From Bacteroidota bacterium (lineage in GTDB: Bacteria > Bacteroidota > Bacteroidia > Cytophagales > Cyclobacteriaceae), in the NCBI GenBank assembly GCA_016866385.1, contig VGMU01000026.1, positions 1 to 34,082 on the forward strand: 34,082 nt of DNA. The letters are read 5' to 3'. Position 1 is the stretch's first letter; each line of letters begins with the position of its first letter. The translations under genes and the position numbers were made by a program. Below are positions 7,763 through 15,138 of this stretch, one piece after another. The notes under the pieces were generated by a model. It was not told the origin of the DNA and did not search any database. It saw nothing but the letters and a program-made list of their open reading frames with translations.

Positions 7763-9077
7763 GCTTGGCCGTTGCTTCTGGGTCATTGTGTATTGTTCGC
7801 GTGTTTGGATCGTAGCGCAAAGGCCTTCCTCCAAGTTCCATAGAGATATTGGCCAAAATACAAGAAGCTGTAGAAATATGTCCATCCAACACGTCAGCCA
7901 CGGGTAAAGTATCCTTATCTATGGATTCCAACCAATTTTTTAAATGCAATCGCGTTGCTGGCGCTGCATTGAGTTCGATACGATCTTCAGTCACATCCTC
8001 TGGATAAGCCTCTCGTTCAAATACACAATCGAAGTGAATTTTTTCTGCTTTGCTGTCTTGGGGAAAAAAGTCGGCCTGCATGGTGCTTCCTGCTAGCATT
8101 CCCTTTTCTCCATAAATTTTAAATGCCCAAGGATATTCTGGATCGGGGGCATTGCCCCAAGTCCTATGCTGCCATACCACTTGCAGTTCGGGGAATTCAA
8201 AGATGGCCGTTTGGGTATCTGAAATATTCGATTTCCCTTCCTTTTGTACGTAAATACCTCCGGTTGAACTTACCTGTGTAGGCCATCCCAAGCCAAGCAT
8301 CCAGCGGACGGTATCCAGCATGTGCACACACATGTCCCCTGTAATTCCATTGCCGTATTCCATAAAGGTTCTCCACCAGCGGGTATGGGGAAGTCCATCG
8401 TAGGGCCGGAGAGGAGCAGGACCTGTCCATAAGTCATAGTTGAAAAAATCAGGAACAGCCTCCTCGGGAGGATTTCCATTGGCACGCATGTGGAAATAAC
8501 AACACACTTCTGCATGGCTGATTTTACCGAGCATTCCCATATCGATAATTTGTTTTTTTGCAGCCATCAAATGGGGAGTGCTTTTTCTCTGCGTGCCTAT
8601 TTGGCATTTGACCTTGTATTTTCTCGCTGCAGCCACCAAGGCCTCTCCTTCAATCACATCTACGGAGATGGGCTTTTGAAGGTAGACGTGTGCTCCTGAT
8701 TTCATTGCTTCAATGGCCTGTAAGGCATGCCAGTGGTCTGGTGAACCGATAAGCACCAAATCACAGGAATGTTTTTGAAGCAATTCCCTGTAATCCTCAA
8801 AAAGCTCAGGTACTTTCTTGGATTTTTGTCGTTGAGCAACCAAGTCTCCCGCTGCTTTTAACATGTTTTGGTCTACATCACAAAGTGCTACCACCTCCAC
8901 ATCAGCTACCTGTATCAATCGAAATAAATCGGATTTTCCATACCAACCTGCACCGATTAGGGCAACCTTTAAAGGGCCTTTTTTATTTTTAAAATCCATT
9001 CCCAGTAAGCCAAAGCTGGCAAGGGTCATCAGGGCGGTGGAGCCTTTGAGAAAATCTCTACGATTCAATTCGTTCAT
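7710..9077 (-). CDS. Tat-exported Gfo/Idh/MocA-family oxidoreductase
   Basis: A 455-residue NAD(P)-dependent sugar or glycoside oxidoreductase. A twin-arginine signal, NRRDFLKGS with arginines at 6-7, predicts folded export to the periplasm with cofactor bound. The Rossmann motif GAGWYG is at 42-47 and CDVD at 66-69 ends the second strand. The usual EKP of the family reads QKP at 134-136. The C-terminal half is the alpha/beta substrate domain with WWRTFMEYGNGITGDMCVHMLDTVRWML near 230-257. Exported members of this group in Bacteroidota often act with GMC oxidoreductases and TIM-barrel isomerases on oxidised glycosides, which is consistent with the divergent cluster at 10862-14017. The substrate cannot be named. 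It overlaps the 3' end of the RlpA gene by 53 bases. Confidence 0.9.
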   Translation of the reverse strand: MNELNRRDFLKGSTALMTLASFGLLGMDFKNKKGPLKVALIGAGWYGKSDLFRLIQVADVEVVALCDVDQNMLKAAGDLVAQRQKSKKVPELFEDYRELLQKHSCDLVLIGSPDHWHALQAIEAMKSGAHVYLQKPISVDVIEGEALVAAARKYKVKCQIGTQRKSTPHLMAAKKQIIDMGMLGKISHAEVCCYFHMRANGNPPEEAVPDFFNYDLWTGPAPLRPYDGLPHTRWWRTFMEYGNGITGDMCVHMLDTVRWMLGLGWPTQVSSTGGIYVQKEGKSNISDTQTAIFEFPELQVVWQHRTWGNAPDPEYPWAFKIYGEKGMLAGSTMQADFFPQDSKAEKIHFDCVFEREAYPEDVTEDRIELNAAPATRLHLKNWLESIDKDTLPVADVLDGHISTASCILANISMELGGRPLRYDPNTRTIHNDPEATAKLRRPYRGPWEHPEPNSI

Positions 9078-9169
9078 GGCCGATTAGTTTGATACGTCAG
9101 TCAATTTACAAAAAGGACCCACTTTTGCAAATGGACTTGGTACAGGCGGAAGAAAGAAGAGAAAAATTC

Positions 9170-9201
9170 TTTTAGCCTAGCCAACTAAAAATGGGCTAAA
9201 A
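9170..9201. promoter_or_regulatory. inverted repeat in the divergent Gfo/Idh - M20 intergenic region
   Basis: TTTTAGCC at 9170-9177 and GGCTAAAA at 9194-9201 are perfect 8-base arms separated by 16 bases. They lie between the divergent starts at 9077 and 9318. This could be an operator or a weak hairpin; no gene end is nearby for it to terminate. Confidence 0.3.
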
Positions 9202-9317
9202 ATTCTTACGTATCTTGGATGGAACTTCCAAGTGGCAGGTGATTTTCTCCTTCAATCAAAAAATATACGTTTCCATTAAAAACTATTTTTATTTTCAAGG
9301 ACTTAAAACGATTACTT

Positions 9318-10742
9318 ATGAAAAAATTACTCGTTCTTATTTTTCTCCTCCCAATCTTTAGCGCTCTCGCGCAAGAAAAAGAGGTACTCACCAAATTGGA
9401 TGCAAAGGCTGATTTCTATGGAGACTTGGCCCGTCAAATTTGGGCCAATCCCGAATTGGGATATTTGGAAACCAACAGTTCTCAACTCCTCCAAAAAACC
9501 CTCACTAATGCCGGATTCAAAGTGACTGCAGGGGTAGCGGGTATTCCTACTGCTTTTGTAGCAGAATACGGTTCAGGTAAACCCGTTCTTGGAATTATGG
9601 CTGAATTTGATGCCCTTCCAGGAGTATCCCAAGAGGCGGTTCCCTTTCGTAAACCGGTAGTTGCAGGGGGGGCTGGCCATGCTTGTGGACATCACCTGTT
9701 TGGGGCCGCATCGGTAGCTGCAGGCATTTCGGTGATGGATTGGATGAAGGCCAATAAGATTAAAGGTACAGTACGGGTGTACGGAACTCCAGCCGAAGAA
9801 GGGGGAGGAGGCAAGGTATACATGGCTCGCGCTGGCTTGATCCAGGATGTGGACGCCATGCTTCACTGGCATCCAGGAGCGCAAAATGCAGCTGGGGCTA
9901 CATCTTCTCTAGCCAATATCTCCACCAAATTTCGATTTTATGGAGAAGCCTCCCATGCGGCGGCGGCTCCAGAGCGAGGCAAGTCTTCTTTAGATGCGGT
10001 AGAAGCCATGAATTTCATGGTCAATTTGATGCGAGAACACGTGCCTATGGAAACCCGCATGCATTACGTAATTACTAAAGGAGGAGAAGCGCCTAATGTA
10101 GTGCCTGCCTTTGCAGAATCCTACCATTACGTGCGTCACCCGGATGCCTTAGTAGTCCAACAGATTTTTGAACGTTTGGTCAAAGCAGCCGAGGGGGCAG
10201 CCTTAGGAACCCAAACTCGCATGGAATACGAGGTGATCAATGGGGTGTATAATTTACTTCCGAATGAGACCTTGGCGCGAATCATGCATAAAAATTTGGA
10301 AAAAATTGGTGGGGTTACCTACAGCGAAGAGGAGCGAAAATTTGCCGAAGAAATTATCAAGACTTATCCTGCCGGAGTGAAAGTAAGCCCTGAAGACGCT
10401 TCCAAAATTACCCCCTTTGTCGTGAGTGAAGAAGGAGGAGGGGGCTCCACGGATGTGGGAGACATCAGTTGGTTGGTACCTACTGTAGGTTTGAGTACCG
10501 CTACTTGGGTACCGGGCACCTCGGCACATACTTGGCAGGCGGTCGCTGCGGGAGGCATGAGTATTGGACAAAAAGGCATGATGGTAGCCGCTAAAACCTT
10601 GACCTTAACGGCGATGGATATATTTATTAACCCATCGGTCACATCCCAAGCTTTGCAGGAATTAAATTCCCGAAGAGGGGAAGGATTTACCTATACTTCC
10701 TTGGTCGGAAATCGACAAGCTCCTTTGGACTATAGGAAATAA
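9318..10742 (+). CDS. exported M20-family amidohydrolase (AbgB-like)
   Basis: A 474-residue metallo-amidohydrolase with a Sec signal peptide (MKKLLVLIFLLPIFSALAQ), so periplasmic. It follows the AbgB/HipO/M20D pattern: AEFDALPG at 95-102, the metal-binding GHACGHH at 120-126, the catalytic/ligand glutamates in PAEEGGGG at 159-165, and HWHPG at 183-187. A dimerisation domain fills about 195-310. AbgB-type enzymes cleave p-aminobenzoyl-glutamate; other relatives deacylate N-acyl amino acids, so the reaction here is an amide hydrolysis of unknown substrate. It precedes the gluconate-2-dehydrogenase-like pair by 119 bases in the same direction; whether it belongs to that operon is unclear. Confidence 0.92.
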   Translation: MKKLLVLIFLLPIFSALAQEKEVLTKLDAKADFYGDLARQIWANPELGYLETNSSQLLQKTLTNAGFKVTAGVAGIPTAFVAEYGSGKPVLGIMAEFDALPGVSQEAVPFRKPVVAGGAGHACGHHLFGAASVAAGISVMDWMKANKIKGTVRVYGTPAEEGGGGKVYMARAGLIQDVDAMLHWHPGAQNAAGATSSLANISTKFRFYGEASHAAAAPERGKSSLDAVEAMNFMVNLMREHVPMETRMHYVITKGGEAPNVVPAFAESYHYVRHPDALVVQQIFERLVKAAEGAALGTQTRMEYEVINGVYNLLPNETLARIMHKNLEKIGGVTYSEEERKFAEEIIKTYPAGVKVSPEDASKITPFVVSEEGGGGSTDVGDISWLVPTVGLSTATWVPGTSAHTWQAVAAGGMSIGQKGMMVAAKTLTLTAMDIFINPSVTSQALQELNSRRGEGFTYTSLVGNRQAPLDYRK

Positions 10743-10861
10743 GTGTGTTTGGATGATGCTATGTAAATAGTTCAATTCAATTCAAGAAGATTAGGTCACT
10801 TTTTAAAAAAAAACTAGTTTAGAAATGGGTTTGGTTTCCTTACCCTCAATCTTAAGCACCT

Positions 10862-11401
10862 ATGCAAAGACGTACTTCTCTAAAACTCATCGGAGCTGCT
10901 GGACTTGGCATTGCTGGTCTGGCAGTAGCAGACTGGAAATGGCAGTTGGTGGATAAAATTACCCATACTGGCTTTTTCACTTTCGATCAGGAGCGCCTTA
11001 TCGCTTCTATAGCGGATACCATCATTCCTCAGGGAAGTAGCAGCACTTCTCCCAGAGAAAATGCAGCTCCTATAGGGGCATTGAGTACGCAAACAGATCA
11101 ATTTTTGATTAAATTTTTTGAAAAATGCCTTGAAAAAGAGGAACAAGAAATATTGATCAAAGAACTTGATGCTTTGCATCAACTGGGTTTTACTTCCGTG
11201 AGTAAAGAAGAAAGGGAAAAAACTTTACTTTCCTATAAGGATGATGCCTCAGAAGACAAGAAGAAGTTTTACGAACTCGTTAGATCCAATACCATTTTTG
11301 GTTTTACCACAGTAAAAGAAGTTATGGTGGATTATCGGGGCTATCAGGTGGCTCCAGGATTTTACAATGGCTGTGTGGAGGTGCCTGCCGAAAAGGCTTA
11401 A
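10862..11401 (+). CDS. gluconate 2-dehydrogenase subunit 3 family protein
   Basis: A 179-residue protein with a twin-arginine leader (MQRRTSLKLIGAAG, arginines at 3-4) and the FTFDQERLIASIADTIIPQ opening at about 38-56 that is typical of the small subunit family of membrane-linked gluconate dehydrogenases. The C-terminal part, VMVDYRGYQVAPGFYNGCVEVP, is also family-like. In known complexes the small subunit helps export and stabilise the FAD-carrying GMC subunit by hitch-hiking through Tat. The GMC gene begins 6 bases after its stop and has no signal of its own, which fits that role. Related pairs in Bacteroidota act as glycoside 3-dehydrogenases rather than gluconate dehydrogenases; which applies here is not decidable. 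Confidence 0.88.
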   Translation: MQRRTSLKLIGAAGLGIAGLAVADWKWQLVDKITHTGFFTFDQERLIASIADTIIPQGSSSTSPRENAAPIGALSTQTDQFLIKFFEKCLEKEEQEILIKELDALHQLGFTSVSKEEREKTLLSYKDDASEDKKKFYELVRSNTIFGFTTVKEVMVDYRGYQVAPGFYNGCVEVPAEKA

Positions 11402-11407
11402 TTAGCT

Positions 11408-13105
11408 ATGCTACAAGATTCAAAACAAAATCGAACCTACGATGCCATTGTGATTGGCTCAGGAGCTTCTGGAGGATGGGCGGCCAAAGAGCTCACTGAA
11501 AAAGGCTTAAAAACCCTGGTATTGGAGCGCGGACGGATGGTTCGCCATATCGAAGATTATCCCACTGCCTCCAAGGCTCCTTGGGAATTTGAGTTTCGCG
11601 GCGCCGTACCGGTAGATAAGCGCTCTGGATTAGGGGCGGCTTCTTGGAAGAGAGAGGAGACCATGCATTGGGCTTTGGCAGAGGACGAGCAGCCTTACAT
11701 TGAAGAAAAGCCTTTTCGCTGGTTTAGGGGATACCATGTAGGAGGAAAATCTCTCCTTTGGGCACGAGGTACTCAGCGTTGGTCAGACTTTGATTTTGAG
11801 GGTCCTGCCCGTGATGGTTATGCAGTAGATTGGCCCATACGCTACAAGGACCTAGAGCCTTGGTATACCTACGTAGAAACATTCGTTGGATTTGTAGGTA
11901 ATAGAGATGGCTTGGATGTACTTCCCGACCAAGTGGTACAGCCAGGTTTTGAACTCAGTTGCGTGGAGCAGTACTACAAAGAGAAGCTCAAGGAGATGTA
12001 CGGATCAGAGAGGCACCTGGTCCAGGGTCGATGCGCTCACCTCACCGATCCCCAGCAGATCCACAGAGATCAGGGAAGGTCCAAATGCCAAAATCAAAAC
12101 ATGTGCAATCGGGGCTGTATCTATGGGGGGTATTTTTCTGCCAATGCTTCTACCCTTCCATGGGCAGAGAAAACGGGCAACTTGACGCTTCGTCCCGATT
12201 CGGTGGTAGAATCTGTCTTGTATGACGAACAGAAAGGGAAAGCCATAGGAGTGAGAGTCATTGACCGGCTGACCAAAGAGTCGATAGAGTTTTATGCCAA
12301 AGTCATATTTCTCAATGCCTCCACCTTGAATTCCAATGCCATTTTACTCAACTCTACTTCTTCTCGTTTCCCCAATGGCCTTGGCAATGACAATGGTTTG
12401 ATGGGGAAGTTTATTACTTGCCACAATTATCGAGGCAAGGGATATGCCACCTTTGAGGGATTTATGGACAAAGCCAACCTAGGTAGAAATCCAGGACATG
12501 CCTATGTGCCTCGTTTCCGCAATGTGTACAGACAAGAAACGGACTTCCTGCGCGGCTATGCGATAGGGATGTCGGCCAGTAGACAGTTGGAGAGCAACGA
12601 GGACCTGATTGGAGATGCGCTTCGAGAAAAGTTGCTACATCCAGGCTATGGGCTCTGGGGAATGGCGGCGTGGATGCAAGGAGAGATGGTGCCCGAAGAA
12701 TCCAACCACCTGCGACTAAGTAAAGACGAAAAAGACAAGTACGGTATTCCCAAAATCATCCTTTCGGTAGAATGGAAAGAAAATGACGATAAAATGACTC
12801 GAGATTTTGTGGAGCAACAAAGCGAAATGTATGAACGGATGGGATTCAAAAATATCAAGGTGGAAGATACTGGAGCCCCTCCAGGTTCAGATATTCATGA
12901 AATGGGTGGGGTTCGCATGGGCAAGGATCCCAAAACTTCCTTGCTCAATTCCTTCAATCAATTGCACACCTGTACCAATGTTTTTGTGACAGATGGAGCT
13001 TGTATGACTAGCGCCAGTACTCAAAATCCAACCTTGACCTTTATGACCATTACCGCCAGAGCAGCCAATCATGCCGTGGAGGAATTGAATAAGCTTAACC
13101 TTTAA
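11408..13105 (+). CDS. GMC-family FAD oxidoreductase (sugar/glycoside dehydrogenase)
   Basis: A 565-residue flavoprotein of the glucose-methanol-choline family. The FAD-binding GSGASG is at 17-22 and the ribose-binding glutamate follows in VLERG at about 38-42. A cysteine cluster, CQNQNMCNRGC, sits near residues 227-237. The C-terminal catalytic block holds SDIHEMGG (His about 497) and STQNPTLTFM (Asn about 540), the usual His/Asn pair. It lacks a signal peptide and is probably exported as a complex with the Tat-tagged small subunit encoded 6 bases upstream. The electrons would pass to a cytochrome or quinone that is not encoded in this window. The next gene is an exported TIM-barrel isomerase, suggesting that oxidised sugar is processed further in the periplasm. 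Confidence 0.92.
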   Translation: MLQDSKQNRTYDAIVIGSGASGGWAAKELTEKGLKTLVLERGRMVRHIEDYPTASKAPWEFEFRGAVPVDKRSGLGAASWKREETMHWALAEDEQPYIEEKPFRWFRGYHVGGKSLLWARGTQRWSDFDFEGPARDGYAVDWPIRYKDLEPWYTYVETFVGFVGNRDGLDVLPDQVVQPGFELSCVEQYYKEKLKEMYGSERHLVQGRCAHLTDPQQIHRDQGRSKCQNQNMCNRGCIYGGYFSANASTLPWAEKTGNLTLRPDSVVESVLYDEQKGKAIGVRVIDRLTKESIEFYAKVIFLNASTLNSNAILLNSTSSRFPNGLGNDNGLMGKFITCHNYRGKGYATFEGFMDKANLGRNPGHAYVPRFRNVYRQETDFLRGYAIGMSASRQLESNEDLIGDALREKLLHPGYGLWGMAAWMQGEMVPEESNHLRLSKDEKDKYGIPKIILSVEWKENDDKMTRDFVEQQSEMYERMGFKNIKVEDTGAPPGSDIHEMGGVRMGKDPKTSLLNSFNQLHTCTNVFVTDGACMTSASTQNPTLTFMTITARAANHAVEELNKLNL

Positions 13106-13119
13106 TATGAAAATTTTAT

Positions 13120-13136
13120 ACGTTTTATTAAAACGT
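13120..13136. repeat. short inverted repeat between the GMC and isomerase genes
   Basis: ACGTTTT at 13120-13126 and AAAACGT at 13130-13136 are perfect 7-base arms around ATT. The hairpin ends two bases before the ATG at 13139, which argues that the ATG at 13154 is the functional start of the next gene. There is no T run, so it is not a clear terminator. Confidence 0.4.
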
Positions 13137-13153
13137 CAATGACCCAAAAACCT

Positions 13154-14020
13154 ATGAAAAAATACATTTTACTATTCGTTTTTAGTTTGCCTTTCTTCTT
13201 CTTTACAGGAGAAGTCAGGGCCCAAAAAAAGGGAGATGCTCTCTTTCAGGCACCCTTGGGAATTGCGGCGTACACCTTTCGCAACCAGTGGAAAAATGGA
13301 GTTCCTCAAACCTTAGATATCATTCAAAACTTAGGTTTTGTGTCCTATGAAGGAGGGGTGCCTCAAGGCGTAAGTCCCGAGGAATTTGTAAGGATGTTGT
13401 CTGACAGAGGCATCGTTATGCCTTCTACAGGTACTGGATTTGAACAGTTGGAATCCAATCCTCAGGCGGTGGCAGACTACGCGAAAGCACTAGGGGTGAA
13501 GTACGTGATGTGTGCCTGGATCCCTCATGCTCGGGGGCAGTTTTCCAAGGCGGATGCGGATCGAGCGATCAAGGTCTTCAATGCTGGAGGAAAGGTCTTG
13601 AAAGAAAATGGAATCACCTTCAAATACCACGTGCATGGCTATGAATTTCAACCTTACGAAAAAGGCACCTTATTTGATTACTTGGTTGAAAATACGGATC
13701 CCAACTACGTATCCCTGCAAATGGACGTCATGTGGACCCATTTTGGGGGAGGGGATCCTGCAGGACTATTGAAAAAGTACGGCAAGCGATGGGTGTCTTT
13801 GCATCTCAAGGATTTTAGAAAGGGTGCGCCTAAGGACATGACTGGATTGACTGGACCAGAAAATGACGTGCATTTGGGTCAAGGGGAACTTGATTTCCCA
13901 TCTATCTTGCGAGAAGCCAACAAAATTGGGATCACCCACATGTTTATCGAAGACGAAAGCGAACACGAGCTGGAGGCGCTACCCAAAAGCATTGCCTATT
14001 TAAAAAGTCTCAAATACTAG
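13154..14020 (+). CDS. exported sugar phosphate isomerase/epimerase-type TIM barrel
   Basis: Read from 13154 the protein has 288 residues with a Sec signal peptide (MKKYILLFVFSLPFFFFTGE, then VRAQ). The rest is an AP-endonuclease-2-type TIM barrel, as in xylose isomerase-like, hexulose-phosphate and ketoglycoside-processing enzymes. Likely metal ligands are the Glu in SYEGGVPQ, the Asp in LQMDVMW, the His in HLKDFRKG and the Glu in FIEDESE. Export makes a phosphorylated substrate unlikely. Together with the upstream GMC pair it more plausibly isomerises or cleaves an oxidised sugar. An ATG at 13139 (five residues longer) is possible but sits directly against a hairpin. A terminator follows at 14061. 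Confidence 0.88.
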   Translation: MKKYILLFVFSLPFFFFTGEVRAQKKGDALFQAPLGIAAYTFRNQWKNGVPQTLDIIQNLGFVSYEGGVPQGVSPEEFVRMLSDRGIVMPSTGTGFEQLESNPQAVADYAKALGVKYVMCAWIPHARGQFSKADADRAIKVFNAGGKVLKENGITFKYHVHGYEFQPYEKGTLFDYLVENTDPNYVSLQMDVMWTHFGGGDPAGLLKKYGKRWVSLHLKDFRKGAPKDMTGLTGPENDVHLGQGELDFPSILREANKIGITHMFIEDESEHELEALPKSIAYLKSLKY

Positions 14021-14060
14021 TCCCACCGGAACTTCAAGAAATACAGATAAAAATGGATTA

Positions 14061-14085
14061 AGGTGGAGAAAATTCCGCCTTTTTT
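14061..14085 (+). terminator. terminator after the sugar-oxidation gene set
   Basis: AGGTGGA (14061-14067) pairs with TCCGCCT (14074-14080) with one G:T pair and a six-base loop. T runs on to 14085, giving six T in all, the first of them in the stem. It separates the isomerase gene from the GLPGLI gene. Confidence 0.75.
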
Positions 14086-14224
14086 CTTGGTATATCATAG
14101 AAGGGGTGTGTCAAATTTTTAAAAAGACAGAAGTAATAATTTTAAATTAACAGAACTTAACAAGATAAAATGGAGGCCTTTTCACTCCATTGATTTCTTT
14201 TGTAAACTAATAACCAACCAAACC

Positions 14225-15064
14225 ATGAAATCTCTACTACCCTTTCTTTTCATTTTATTCTTTTTATGCTTGGGAGTTCAGTCTTCCTCTGCACAAGGAA
14301 TCACCGGAAGAGCTTATTACAAGTCTTCCTCCAGTTTCTCCATTAAAATGGATTCCACCAAAATGGCTCCGGAGCAAATCGCACAGATTCAGGCTTCACT
14401 CAAAAAGCAAATGGAACAAAATTATGTGCTTTCCTTTACCCAAACCGAGTCTACTTGGAAGAAGGAAGAAAGTCTGGGAGGGGGTCCTGCCACTGCTGCT
14501 GCGGGTGGGGCTGTATTTATGGTCGCTTCCAGCGGAGAAGGTTCTTTGCTTTATAAGAATATCGCGGATCAATCTTACGTTCAAGAACAAGAAATGATGG
14601 GTAAGGAATACTTAATTCAAGATAAGTTGGAAGCACCAGAATGGGAACTATCTGAAGAAATTAAAAAAGTAGGCAACTATACTGCACAAAAGGCGAGCTT
14701 CACTCGCATTATAGATGCAAAGCGTTTCTCAACTGGAATGACGGAAATGGAAAATGTGAAGGATACCCTGCAGGTCACGGTTTGGTTTACCCCGGAAATC
14801 CCCGTTTCCCATGGGCCTGAAAACTATTTTGGCCTTCCAGGCTTGATTTTGGAAGTTCAAAATCAAGGAAGAACACTCATCTGTGAAAAAATTGAATTGA
14901 ATCCTTCTGCCGAGCCTGTAGTCATCGAGCGTCCTTCTAAAGGTAAAGAAATTACTCAGGCCGAGTTTCGAGTAGTGCAGGAAGAGGGGATGAAGCAAAT
15001 GATGAACCGGTACCAAGGTAAGCCAGGTAGTGGAAACAGGATGGAAATACGGATAGGGAATTAA
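14225..15064 (+). CDS. GLPGLI-family protein
   Basis: A 279-residue exported protein with a Sec signal peptide (about residues 1-24, ending SSAQG). It carries the motif that names the family, YFGLPGLILEV, at about residues 199-209, preceded by the usual VTVWFTPEIPVSHGPENYF run. The family is largely confined to Bacteroidota and has no established biochemical role; its members are often encoded next to TonB-dependent-receptor-like barrels. That holds here: the barrel gene starts 74 bases downstream, so the two are likely expressed together and may work together at the outer membrane. A low-complexity stretch (GGGPATAAAGGAVF) lies near residues 86-99. The partner relation is inference from position. 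Confidence 0.9.
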   Translation: MKSLLPFLFILFFLCLGVQSSSAQGITGRAYYKSSSSFSIKMDSTKMAPEQIAQIQASLKKQMEQNYVLSFTQTESTWKKEESLGGGPATAAAGGAVFMVASSGEGSLLYKNIADQSYVQEQEMMGKEYLIQDKLEAPEWELSEEIKKVGNYTAQKASFTRIIDAKRFSTGMTEMENVKDTLQVTVWFTPEIPVSHGPENYFGLPGLILEVQNQGRTLICEKIELNPSAEPVVIERPSKGKEITQAEFRVVQEEGMKQMMNRYQGKPGSGNRMEIRIGN

Positions 15065-15138
15065 TCCCAAAATCTGAAGCCTCATTATTTTATAGAAGGT
15101 CCTCATTTTGGCCTTCTCCACCTTATTTCCTCATTTAG

